From Streptomyces cucumeris (GTDB taxonomy: Bacteria; Actinomycetota; Actinomycetes; Streptomycetales; Streptomycetaceae): a stretch of DNA of 32,322 nt. Positions 22,201 to 28,200 of this stretch are shown in pieces. Every line of letters starts with the position of its first letter. Positions within the stretch are counted from its first letter, which is position 1. The stretch lies in the NCBI RefSeq assembly GCF_024295805.1, contig NZ_JANCLX010000061.1, positions 1 through 32,322 of the forward strand. The letters run 5' to 3'. Under the pieces are notes generated by a model. It made no database searches. It had not been told where the DNA came from and saw only the letters and a list, made by a program, of their open reading frames with translations. Position numbers and translations under genes: made by a program.

Positions 22201-25061
22201 CCACCTATCCCTTCGAGCGCGCCCGCTACTGGCTCCCCGCCACCCCGCCCGCCGGTGATATGCCCGCCGCGGGTCTGCAACCGGCCGGGCACCCGCTGCT
22301 CGGCGCGGGCTCCCCGCTCGCCGACACCGGCGGTCACCTCTTCACCGGGCGGCTGTCGGTGGCCACCCAGCCCTGGCTGGCCGACCACGCGGTGTACGGC
22401 GGCGCCCTGTTCCCCGCCACCGCCTTCCTCGAACTGGCCGTGCACGCAGGGGACCGGGTGGGCTGCCCCGAGGTGGAGGAACTCACCCTGGAGGCGCCGC
22501 TGTCCCTGCCCGCCGACACCGCCGTGACCCTCCAGCTCACCGTCCAGCCGCCCGGCGGTGACGGAGGCCGTGCCTTCGCGGTCCACGCCCGGCCCGCCGA
22601 CGCCGCCCCCGGCGACCCCTGGACCCGGCACGCAGGGGGCAGGCTGACCACCGGCGGACCGGCCGGCCCGGAGGTGTCCGGCGAGCTCACCGTCTGGCCG
22701 CCCGCCGGAGCGGAGCCCGTCGGCATCGACGGCCTCTACCAGCGCCTGGCAGACGGCGGGTTCGGCTACGGTCCGGCCTTCCAGGGGCTCTGCGCCGTCT
22801 GGCGCCTGGGCGACGAGGTGTACGCCGAGGCCCGGCTGCCCGAGGAGCACCGGGCGGACGCGGCGCACTACGGGCTCCACCCGGCGCTGCTGGACAGCGT
22901 GCTGCACTCGCTGGCGTTCGGCGTCCTCGACGGCAGCGAACAGGGCTGGCTGCCGTTCTCCTGGAGCGGGGTCCGGCTGTACGCGTCGGGAGCCACCGTC
23001 CTGCGGCTGCGGATGACGCCCGCCGGACCGGAATCGGTCGCCCTGGCCGTGGCCGACGCGACCGGTGCCCCGGTCGCCTCCGCACGCTCGCTCGTCCTCC
23101 GGCCGGTGTCGGCCGAGCGGGTCGGCGGTGCGCGCACCGGGACGCACCCGGACATGTTCCGCCTGGAGTGGCCGGCCCTCGCCCCCAGTCCCCTCCCGTC
23201 CGACGCCCCGGCCCTCCTGGGAGCGGATCCGCCCGGCTGGCTCACCACCGCCCTGACCCCGTGCGGGGTGTATCCGGACCTCGATGCCCTCGGAGCGGCG
23301 GTGGACGCGGGAGCCTCCGTTCCCCGCGTCGTCGTGACGGCCGTGGGCGCGGCGACGGCGGACGATCCGGCCGACGCCGTCCGCGATGCCACCGTCCGTA
23401 CGCTCGCCCTGGTCCGGGCCTGGCTCGCCGATCCGCGCCATGAGCACGCCACGCTGGCCGTGGTGACCCGTGGCGGTGTGCCCACCGCTCCCGAGGACGA
23501 CGTACCGGACCCGGCACACGCGGCGGTCTGGGGCCTGCTCCGGTCCGCACAGACCGAGAACCCCGGCCGCTTCGTCCTCCTCGACACCGACGACGACCCG
23601 GCCTCACACACCGCACTCGCCACCGCACTCGCCACCGGCGAACCGCAGATCGCGCTGCGCGCCGGAACGCCGCTCGCCGCCCGGCTGGCCCGGGTGCCCC
23701 GGTCCGTACCCGGCCGTGACACCCCATGGGACCCCGACGGCACCGTGCTGATCACCGGTGGCACCGGCGCCCTGGGCTCCCTGACCGCCCGCCACCTGGT
23801 CCGTACCCATGGGGTGCGCCATCTGGTGCTCACCAGCCGCAGCGGCCCCGCCGCCGACGGCGCGGACGCACTGTGTGCCGAACTGGCCTCCCTCGGGGCC
23901 GAGGTGGACATCGTTGCGTGCGACGCCGCCGACCGGCAGGCCCTGCGGAAGGTGCTGGGCTCCCTGCCCCGTCCGCTGACCGGGGTGGTGCACACCGCCG
24001 GTGTCATCGAGGACGGTGTCGTCGCCGATATGACGCCCGAGCAGCTCGATCGGGTGCTGCGTCCCAAGGCCGACGCCGCGGTGAACCTGGATGAGCTGAC
24101 CGACGAGCTGGGGCTCGACCCGTCCGCGTTCATCCTCTTCTCCTCCATCGCCGGTGTCTTCGGCGGGATGGGTCAGGCCAACTACGCCGCGGCCAACGCC
24201 TTCCTGGACGCGCTCGCCCACCGGCGCCGCGCCCGGGGTCTCGCGGCCACCTCGCTGGCCTGGGGCCTGTGGGCGGGCACCGGCGGGATGACCGGCCATC
24301 TGACCGACGCCGACCTCGCCCGTATCGCCCGCGGCGGCATCGTCGCCTTCACCCCCGACGAGGGGCTCGCCCTCTTCGACGCGGCCACCGCTCTGGACGC
24401 CCCGGTGCTTCTGCCCCTGCGGCTGGATGTGGGGGCCATCGCGGCACAGAACGCGGCCGAGGACATCCCGGCCTTCCTGCGCGGCCTGGTGCGGCCCCCC
24501 GCCCGCCGCGCCGCCTCGGGCGAGGACACCGCAGTGGACGGCGCCGACGCCCTCCAGCGGCGGCTGACCGGTCTGAGCGCCCCGCAGCGCGACCGCGTCC
24601 TCACCGACCTGGTCCGCGGCCATGCGGCCCTGGTCCTCGGCTTCGCCGACCCGGCCGCCGTGGACACCGAACAGCCCCTGCTGGACCTCGGTTTCGACTC
24701 GCTGACCGCGGTGGAACTGCGCAACCGGCTGCGCACCGCCACCGGTCTGGCCCTGCCCGCCACCCTGCTGTTCGACCACCCGACGGCCCGAGCGGTCGCC
24801 CGCCACCTGGACACCGAACTCGGCCCGGTGTCCGGCGCACCGGACCCGGCGGCGCTGGCCGGACTCGACCGGCTGGAGGCCGCGCTCCGTGACGGCGCCA
24901 CCGACGAGGACACCCGGGCCGCCCTGGCCGACCGGCTCCAGAGCCTCCTGAAGAGCCTGCTCCCGGACACCGGGCCCGGCGACGACGTCGAACAGCGGAT
25001 GGACTCCGCCACCGATGACGAACTCTTCGACTTCCTCGACAACGAACTGGGCACACCGTGA
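10170..25061 (+). CDS. Modular type I PKS, complete: modules 4, 5 and 6; candidate BafAII-type protein
   Basis: Complete 4963-residue protein with ATG start, Shine-Dalgarno site and TGA stop at 25059-25061. It begins with a coiled-coil docking helix, then KS4-AT4-KR4-ACP4, KS5-AT5-KR5-ACP5 and KS6-AT6-DH6-KR6-ACP6, and ends with a C-terminal docking domain. KS cysteines are residues 205, 1767 and 3313. AT serines are residues 660, 2217 and 3764. ACP serines are residues 1531, 3081 and 4844. All KS His residues (HGTGT, NIGH) and the DH His4073/Asp4242 pair are present, so nothing looks inactive. It takes the chain from the first PKS, adds three extender units and passes it to the third. Predicted extenders are methylmalonyl, an unusual one (FAGH motif in AT5) and malonyl. 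In a bafilomycin-type pathway it sets C-17 OH, C-16 methyl, C-15 O, C-14 methoxy and the C-12/C-13 double bond. The pathway assignment is inference from module order. Confidence 0.97.
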   Translation: MHDNDKLLEYLRRATADLGDARRRLREAEDARHDPIAIVSMSCRYPGGVDSPERLWRLLDEETDAITTWPVGRGWDTEALYHPDPDHPGTSFTRHGGFLHDAGDFDADFFGISPREALAMDPQQRLVLETAWEAVERAAIDPTALRGSRTGVFIGAMRNDYGSGSRHLPELQGLLDTGTAASVVSGRVAYTLGLEGPAITVDTACSSSLVALHLAVRSLRSGECALALAGGVAVMATPDAFVAFSRQRALSADARCKAFAAAADGTGWSEGAGVLVLERLADARRNGHRVLAVIRGSAVNQDGASNGLTAPSGPAQQRVITEALADARLAPGDVDAVEAHGTGTRLGDPIEAQALLAAYGQDRPEDRPLWIGSLKSNIGHTSGAAGVGGVIKMVMALRHRRLPRTLHVDRPTPFVEWSEGQVRVLTEARPWADAGRPRRAGVSAFGVSGTNAHLVLEEDTEAPEPVAGDAPAGPLPWVVSAPTEDALRAQAASLLAHLQDTATYPAGDMAAEAGRIGRALATTRAAFEHRAAVVAGDRDGFTTALAALADGTPSPRVVRGRAGATGKTVFVFPGQGSQWAGMAVELLDAAPVFAGRMAECERALSPYVEWSLEAVLRGGEGAPSLDRVDVVQPVLFAVMVSLAELWRSYGVVPDAVVGHSQGEIAAACVAGALTLEDAARVVALRSEALAALAGRGGMASVPLSAPDLGPYLEPWGERLSVAAVNGPSSTVLSGDAEAVHGIVEQLVARDITARVVPVDYASHSAQVEEIRDTLLTSLAGVTPVAAAVPFYSTVDATWCDTSTLDAAYWYRNLREPVRFEEAVRGLLDQGYGFFVETSAHPVLTIGVEQTVEAAAPEHPVAVLATLRRDEGGPDRFLLALAQAHIRGLSPDWTRVFDGHGPSADLPTYAFTRRRYWLEHTTPAESVPAPAMDPEEDRFWEAVRTGDLPRLTATLGVGPDEPLSAVLPALATWRERHAELATVDSWRYRLIWQPLPDPAVSRLSGNWLVLLPAALTDDPRTAACVQALEDAGAAVVTVALEHTDTAPGPLAAKLTDALTTAGASPAGILSLLATDERPHPDHPSVPVGTALGLALVQALQEAGLSAPLWWATRGAVSVGAADAPVSPAQHTSWGLGRVAALEYPRDWGGLVDLPPEFDRRTAARFTGVLAGRGDEDQVAVRETGVLARRLVPAPLDGAQPPRSWTPRGTTLITGGTGGLGAYVARWLARNGAEHLVLVSRRGPEAPGAAELREELTALGARTTVASCDITDRDALSALVSGLEADGCRIRSVMHAAGGGSLVPLADTCLEEFADTLSAKVGGAAHLDALFDRDDLDAFVLFSSISGVWGSAIHGAYAAANAYLDGLAENRRARGLAATSVVWGIWSPENGAGMAANLVEEQLRAQGVVFMPPATCVTALGQVLDHDETLVLVADIDWSRFAPVFTTGRPSPLISGVPAARAALEPAAATAADGADGDPAAAPLRARLRELPDAEGERVLDDLVRAETAGVLGHDSADAIASDRAFRDLGFDSLTAVEMRNRLATATGLTLPVTLVFDHTSPTALARHLRDELLGERTASPVPTAPPLPRAATADDDPVVIVAMSCRYPGGVDTPDALWRLVADGRDAVAELPADRGWDLDALYDADPERPGTSYAATGGFVYDAGRFDAGFFGISPREALAMDPQQRLLLETSWEALERGGIDPATLRGSRTGIFAGAAYQGYGGSMRDVPDELEGLFVAGISTSVLSGRVAYTLGLEGPAVTVDTACSSSLVAVHLAAQALRRGECALALAGGATVIGTPLTFTGFSRQRGLAPDGRCKSFAASADGFGMAEGVGLLLLERLSDARRNGHPVLAVLRGSAVNQDGASNGLTAPSGLAQQRVIAEALADAGLSAADVDAVEAHGTGTTLGDPIEAQAILATYGQGRPAERPLLLGSLKSNIGHSQAAAGVAGVMKMVLAMRHGELPATLHVDEPTPNVDWSAGEVRLLTEAAPWPEDGHPRRAGVSSFGLSGTNAHVIVEQPPAGPRVQQPGPAVRATCVPWVLYGRGADAVRDQAVRLRAHLAGRPEPAPADIGRSLATTRTAFEHRAAVVGDDRETLLAGLDALIDGRTGEGAVRGTAVRDPRPVFVFPGQGSQWAGMAGELLDTSAVFAEAIAACADALAPHLDWSLLDVLREAPGAPPLDRVDVVQPVLFAVMVSLAEVWRAHGVEPAAVVGHSQGEIAAAHVAGALTLQDAARVVALRSKELRALIGRGGMLYIPLPQRDVEERLAPWTGRLSVAAVNGPTTVTVSGDPASLEELHTRLADDGVLCWPIPGVDFAGHSPQIEEVRGELLTALGGITPRASRVPFYSTVTGGMLDTAALDAAYWYRNLRQPVLFHAAVEALVTAGHRLFVETSTHPALTVWLQESLEAAGGSGGAVGTLHRGEGGRKRFLTSLAELHVLGHPVDWDTVFEGTGARPCELPTYAFQRDHYWLEPAPPAVSGADGNDAAGARPRFWDAVADGDLDALTTTLGVEDDTTRDAMGTVLPALSRWLLADRGRTTLDGWRYRVTWTALPQDRDARLDGTWWVVVPAAGHHPALADCLTALRDHGAAPRLVELGHDTGRTELAALLRGLAEEDPVEGVLSLLALADAPHSAGALLPTGLALTTTLLQALGDAEVRTPLWCATRGAVAVGRSDTLDAPLQALTWGLGGVAAVEHPERWAGLLDLPARLDTRARARLAGVLARRDGEDQLALRASGVFARRLVRATPSRDADGTPWIPDGTVLITGATGRLGIRLARRLAHRGTAHLLLVSRRGPDAPEADRLAAELTALGTEFTLAACDTADRDALARLLATIPADRPLRAVFHAAGVLDDGVLATLTPERAAAVLRPKADAAHHLDELTRDTTGLTAFVMFSSLAGTLGGTGQGSYAAANAYLDALARARRDRGLPATSVAWGLWGGDSLAAGAVGRRLVRDGLPAMDPELALDALWQALQDDEPRLTVADIAWDRFTRAYTALRPSAALSELPDARRALADGASGDGTEGEADTFARRLAGLSATERVRHLTDLVRTHAAAVLGHADPAAIEPERAFKDIGFDSLTAVELRNGLSRATGVPLPVTLVFDHPTTAALVDHLHRELAGTGETSATPPAAAPVPDDDPIAIVAMSCRFPGGVRTPEEFWQLLTDGRDAIGEFPADRGWDLAGLYDPDPGRVGRTYAREGGFLYDAHHFDPAFFGISPREALAIDPQQRLLLELAWEAFERAGVDPRSVRGGDGGVFVGSSYRDYGSRVTEPSEEFEGYLGIGSAGSVASGRIAYTFGLEGPAVTVDTACSSSLVAVHLAAQALRGGECSLALAGGVTVMATPGAFVEFSRQRGLAADGRCKPFAAAADGTAWAEGAGLVLLERLSDARRNGHPVLALVRGSAVNQDGASNGLTAPNGPSQQRVIRQALAGAGLAPEDVDAVEAHGTGTRLGDPIEAQALLATYGQERPAERPLLLGSLKSNIGHSQAAAGIAGVIKMVLAMRHGSLPATLHIDAPTPYVDWSAGAVRLLTESTAWPDGDRPRRAGVSSFGVSGTNAHTILEQAPVAPAVAPPPTTGAVLPWLLSARTTEALRVQAERLLAEVAGGPGPDPADIGRTLATGRGALTYRAAVVGEDHAQLLDGLKALAAAAPHPGVLTGVSRTGGKTAFLFPGQGSQRPGMGAALYADSPVFADAFDEVCAAFDPLLDRPLRAVAHAAAGTEDAALLNTTAFTQPALFAVGVALYRLVESYGVRPDFVTGHSIGQLTAAHVAGVLSLPDAAALVAARGRLMQALPAGGAMVALTVPEAELLPRLEGREGEIAVAAVNGPAATVLSGDEPAVAEFEAHWRAAGHKAKRLTVSHAFHSPQMDAVLDDFRAVAERITFRAPEIPVVCDLTGALADPAELASPGHWVRHIRGTVRFLDAVRTLENEGVTAFVELGPDGALTALGQDCLTAPGDGTAMVGLLRKDTAEPVAVTTALARLHVHGVPVDWEPLFRGIGTGHPADLPTYPFERARYWLPATPPAGDMPAAGLQPAGHPLLGAGSPLADTGGHLFTGRLSVATQPWLADHAVYGGALFPATAFLELAVHAGDRVGCPEVEELTLEAPLSLPADTAVTLQLTVQPPGGDGGRAFAVHARPADAAPGDPWTRHAGGRLTTGGPAGPEVSGELTVWPPAGAEPVGIDGLYQRLADGGFGYGPAFQGLCAVWRLGDEVYAEARLPEEHRADAAHYGLHPALLDSVLHSLAFGVLDGSEQGWLPFSWSGVRLYASGATVLRLRMTPAGPESVALAVADATGAPVASARSLVLRPVSAERVGGARTGTHPDMFRLEWPALAPSPLPSDAPALLGADPPGWLTTALTPCGVYPDLDALGAAVDAGASVPRVVVTAVGAATADDPADAVRDATVRTLALVRAWLADPRHEHATLAVVTRGGVPTAPEDDVPDPAHAAVWGLLRSAQTENPGRFVLLDTDDDPASHTALATALATGEPQIALRAGTPLAARLARVPRSVPGRDTPWDPDGTVLITGGTGALGSLTARHLVRTHGVRHLVLTSRSGPAADGADALCAELASLGAEVDIVACDAADRQALRKVLGSLPRPLTGVVHTAGVIEDGVVADMTPEQLDRVLRPKADAAVNLDELTDELGLDPSAFILFSSIAGVFGGMGQANYAAANAFLDALAHRRRARGLAATSLAWGLWAGTGGMTGHLTDADLARIARGGIVAFTPDEGLALFDAATALDAPVLLPLRLDVGAIAAQNAAEDIPAFLRGLVRPPARRAASGEDTAVDGADALQRRLTGLSAPQRDRVLTDLVRGHAALVLGFADPAAVDTEQPLLDLGFDSLTAVELRNRLRTATGLALPATLLFDHPTARAVARHLDTELGPVSGAPDPAALAGLDRLEAALRDGATDEDTRAALADRLQSLLKSLLPDTGPGDDVEQRMDSATDDELFDFLDNELGTP
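10269..14880 (+). other. Extension module 4: KS-AT(methylmalonyl)-KR(A2)-ACP
   Basis: KS4 spans about 10269-11541 with Cys at 10782-10784. AT4 starts at 11868 with Ser in GHSQGE at 12147-12149 and YASH at 12447-12458, giving methylmalonyl-CoA. No DH. KR4 (catalytic half from about 13785) has Trp at 14208-14210 eight residues before Tyr (14232-14234) and His at 14223-14225 three residues before Tyr. Trp plus His is the A2 fingerprint: an epimerising KR that gives an L-hydroxyl next to an inverted methyl. ACP4 spans about 14628-14880 with Ser at 14760. Part of AT4 (about 11875-12235) has codon usage unlike its surroundings. In a bafilomycin-type chain this sets the C-17 hydroxyl and C-16 methyl. 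Confidence 0.93.
14949..19540 (+). other. Extension module 5: KS-AT(unusual extender, FAGH)-KR(B1)-ACP
   Basis: KS5 spans about 14949-16236 with Cys at 15468-15470. AT5 starts at 16539 with RVDVVQ and Ser in GHSQGE at 16818-16820, as in methylmalonyl-type ATs, but the selectivity loop reads GVDFAGHSPQ, with FAGH at 17121-17132 (residues 2318-2321) in place of YASH. The region after the active Ser also differs from the other ATs here (GGMLYIPLP). XAGH motifs are associated with larger or unusual extenders such as ethylmalonyl. Colinearity with plecomacrolides predicts methoxymalonyl-ACP. KR5 (from about 18459) has LDD at 18729-18737, Tyr at 18903 and no Pro after it, so it is B1. ACP5 spans about 19272-19540 with Ser at 19410. 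In a bafilomycin-type chain this makes C-15 O and C-14 methoxy. Confidence 0.88.
15942..16013 (+). repeat. 72-bp perfect direct repeat, copy 1 (KS5)
   Basis: Identical base for base to 20580-20651. It encodes the KS segment around LLLGSLKSNIGHSQAAAG, including the NIGH catalytic His. The bases on either side differ between the copies. It suggests recent gene conversion or duplication between KS5 and KS6. Confidence 0.95.
19587..24825 (+). other. Extension module 6: KS-AT(malonyl)-DH-KR(B)-ACP
   Basis: KS6 spans about 19587-20874 with Cys at 20106. AT6 starts at 21171. Its Ser is at 21459-21461 in GHSIGQ, with Gln where Glu is usual, and HAFH at 21759-21770 predicts malonyl-CoA. DH6 starts at HPLLG (22290). 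The HxxxGxxxxP His is at 22386-22388, YGPAFQG near 22767, and the catalytic Asp (LLDSVLH) at 22893-22895, so the domain looks active. The stretch 23115-23735 is the KR structural half; no ER is present. KR6 has IED (24006-24014) in place of LDD, and Tyr at 24183, so it is B-type, as expected before a DH that forms an E alkene. ACP6 spans about 24558-24825 with Ser at 24699. The product would be a trans disubstituted alkene, C-12/C-13 in plecomacrolides. Confidence 0.93.
20580..20651 (+). repeat. 72-bp perfect direct repeat, copy 2 (KS6)
   Basis: Second copy of the repeat at 15942-16013, 4638 bp apart, in the equivalent place of the next module in the same frame. Recombination between the copies would delete exactly one module-length unit and keep the frame. 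Confidence 0.95.
24840..25058 (+). other. C-terminal docking domain of the second PKS
   Basis: After ACP6 come two predicted helices (LDRLEAALRDG; ALADRLQSLLKSLL) and a charged tail ending in DDELFDFLDNELGTP. The layout and terminal motif match class 1a C-terminal docking domains and parallel the tail of the first PKS. The partner is expected to be the N-terminal helix of the gene at 25128. Confidence 0.87.
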
Positions 25062-25110
25062 CACCGCCGACGGTCCGCCGAAGGACACCCTCCCCTCGAC
25101 CCCGCGCACA

Positions 25111-25118
25111 AAAGGTGA
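25111..25118 (+). promoter_or_regulatory. Shine-Dalgarno site of the third PKS gene; 66-nt spacer 25062-25127
   Basis: AAAGGTGA ends 9 nt before the GTG start at 25128. The spacer shows no clear inverted repeat or promoter-like boxes by eye, so the third gene is probably co-transcribed. An in-frame TGA at 25116-25118 rules out any start further upstream, which fixes GTG 25128 as the start. Confidence 0.65.
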
Positions 25119-25127
25119 CGATGCACG

Positions 25128-25223
25128 GTGAATGACGACAAGCTCCGGGACTACCTCAAGCGCACCGCCGCCGATCTCCACCGGGCCAAACAGCGCCTCG
25201 CCGAGGCCGAGGCGAAGGACCGT
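25128..25223 (+). other. N-terminal coiled-coil docking domain of the third PKS
   Basis: About 32 residues of charged amphipathic helix (DKLRDYLKRTAADL) run into KS7 at 25224. It resembles the docking helix of the second PKS at many positions (DKL..YL.R..ADL...R.RL.EAE), so partner choice must rest on few residues. Confidence 0.88.
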
Positions 25224-28200
25224 GAACCCATCGCCGTCGTCGCGATGAGCTGCCGTTACCCCGGCGGTGTCCGCACCCCCGAGGAGCTGTGGCGGCTGGT
25301 GGTCTCGGGCACCGACGCCATCACCGCGTTCCCCGGTGACCGCGGCTGGGACCTGGCGGCCCTGCACGACCCCACGGGGGAACGCCCGGGGACCACCTAC
25401 GCCGCCGAGGGCGGATTCCTGGCCGACGCGGCCTCCTTCGACCCCGCCTTCTTCGGGATCTCGCCGCGTGAGGCGCTCGCCATGGACCCGCAGCAACGGC
25501 TGCTGCTGGAGACCACCTGGGAGGCGTTCGAGCGGGGCGGGATCGACCCGCACACCCTGCGCGGCAGCCGCACCGGTGTGTTCGCCGGAGTGATGTACCA
25601 GGACTACGCGGTCCGGCTGCGCGAGGTACCCGACGACATCCAGGGCTACCTCGGCAACGGCAGCTCCGACAGCGTCGCCTCCGGACGCATCGCCTACACC
25701 TTCGGTCTCGAGGGCCCCGCGGTCTCCGTCGACACCGCCTGCTCCTCCTCGCTGGTCGCGCTCCACCTGGCCTGCCAGGCGCTGCGGCAGGACGACTGTG
25801 CCCTCGCGCTCGCGGGCGGCGCCATGGTGATGTCCACCCCCGTGCCCTTCGTCGAGATGAGCCGCCAGAACGGTCTGGCCTCCGACGGCCGTTGCAAGTC
25901 CTTCGCGGACGGCGCCGACGGCACCGGCTGGGGCGAGGGCGTCGGGATGCTCCTGCTGGAGCGGCTGTCCGACGCACGCCGCAACGGCCACCCGGTACTC
26001 GCCCTCGTCCGCGGCTCCGCCGTCAACCAGGACGGCGCCAGCAGCAGGCTCACCGCCCCGCATGGCCCCTCCCAGCAGCGGGTGATCCGCCAGGCGCTGG
26101 CCGGCGCCCGCCTCTCCGCCGCCGAGATCGACGTCGTGGAGGCGCACGGCACCGGCACCCCGCTCGGCGACCCCATCGAGGCACAGGCCCTCCAGGCCAC
26201 CTACGGCCGGGAACACACCGCCGAGCAGCCGCTGCTGCTCGGCTCGCTCAAGTCCAACATCGGTCACACCCAGGCCGCGGCCGGGGTCGGCGGAGTCATC
26301 AAGATGGTGCTGGCCATGCGGTACGGGACGGTGCCACCGTCCCTGCACGCCCAGCGCCCGACCTCGCAAGTCGACTGGTCCGCCGGTACGTTACGGCTGG
26401 TCACCGATGTCACGCCGTGGCCGGACACCGGCCGTCCCCGGCGTGCCGCCGTCTCCTCCTTCGGCGTCAGCGGCACCAACGGCCATGTCGTCCTGGAGCA
26501 GGCCGGCCCTCCGGAGGAGCCGGAGCCGGAGCCGGAGCCGCCCGCCGGGATCGCTTCCGACGGCGCCCGCGGACCGCTGCTGTGGACGGTCTCCGGCCGC
26601 ACCGCCGACGCGCTGCGGGCCCAGGCCACCGAGCTCCTGGCGCATCTGGAACGCCATCCGGAACACGACCCGGTGGACATCGGCCACTCCCTCGCCACCA
26701 CCCGGGCGGCACATGAGTACCGGGCCGCACTGGTCGCGGACGATCCGCGCGCCCTCCACGACCAGCTGGCCGCGCTCGCCGAAGGCACCGACCACCTGCC
26801 CCCGGGGCCGGCCCGCCCCGGTGAGGCGGTGGCCTTCGTCTTCCCCGGCCAGGGCGGTCAGTGGCCCGGGATGGCCCGTGAACTCCTCGACTCCTCACCG
26901 GCCTTCGCCGCACGGATGGCCGCGTGCGCCGAGGCGCTGGCCCCGCACACCGACTGGTCCCTGCCGGACGTCCTCCGTGGGGTGCCGGGAGCTCCCGGAC
27001 TCGACCGGGTGGACGTCGTCCAGCCCGCCCTGTTCGCGGTGATGGTCTCGCTCGCCGCGCTGTGGCGCTCCTACGGGGTGGGACCCGACGCCGTGGTCGG
27101 CCACAGCCAGGGCGAGATCGCCGCCGCGTGTGTCGCCGGTGCCCTCACCCTGGAGGACGCCGCCACCGTCGTGGCTCTCCGCGCCAAGGCGCTGCGAGCA
27201 CTGGCCGGGCACGGCGCGATGGCCTCGGTGGCGCTGCCCGCGGAACGGCTGCGCGAGCACATCGCCCCCTGGGGCGACGCACTCGCCGTCGCCGCCGTGA
27301 ACGGACCCGCGGCCGTCACCGTGTCCGGCGACCCCGGGGCGCTCGGGGAACTCCTCGCCGCGCTCGACGCGGACGGCGTCCGCACCCGGACCATCCCCGT
27401 CGACTACGCCTCCCACGGCCCGCAGGTCGAGGCGATCCGCGATGAACTGCTCACGGCACTCGCGGACATCACGCCCCAGGCCGCCGAGGTCCCGTTCTAC
27501 TCCACCGTCACCGGCGGCCCGCTCGACACCAGCACCCTGAACGCCGCCTACTGGTACCAGAACCTGCGCACCACCGTACGGTTCGAGGAGGCCACCCGGG
27601 CCCTGCTCGCCGACGGCCACCGGGTGCTGCTCGAGGTCAGCCCGCATCCCGTACTGACCGCAGGGCTCGAGGACACCATCGACGCCACCGGCACCGATGC
27701 GCTGGCCACCGGGACGCTGCGCCGTGACGACGGCGGCCCCGGGCGCTTCATGGCGTCCCTCGCGCGGTTGCACATCCGCGGTGTGGCCGTCGACTGGGAC
27801 GCGGTCTTCGGCGAGCCCCGCCCCCGCCGGGTCGAGCTGCCCACGTACCCCTTCCAACGGCAGCGCTACTGGCTGGAGAACACCGGCACCGCGCACGACC
27901 CGGCGTCGATCGGACTGCTGCCCTCCCGCCACCCGCTGCTCGGCGCCGTCGTCACCCTGGCCGACAGCGACGGACTGCTCTTCACCGGACGGCTGTCGCT
28001 GAGCACCCACCCTTGGCTCGCCGACCACGCCGTGCACGGCAGCGCCCTCCTGCCCGCCACCGCCTTCCTCGAACTCGCCGTTCTGGCGGCGGGCCGCACC
28101 GGCTGTGCCCGTGTGGAGGACCTCACCCTCGAAACACCGCTGGTGCTGCCGCCGCTCGGTGCCCTGGCGCTACGGCTGTCCGTCGCGGCACCCGGCGCCG

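Noticed and set aside
16608..23519. Open antisense frame of 2303 codons on the - strand
   Set aside because: Same reason: a mirror of strong third-position bias in the second PKS gene, with no domain in the translation and no independent gene signals.
23115..23738. Enoylreductase in module 6 between DH and KR
   Set aside because: The stretch is the size and sequence of a KR structural half (AVWGLLRSAQTENPGRF) and lacks an ER cofactor motif. The same holds in module 7 (28760-29410).
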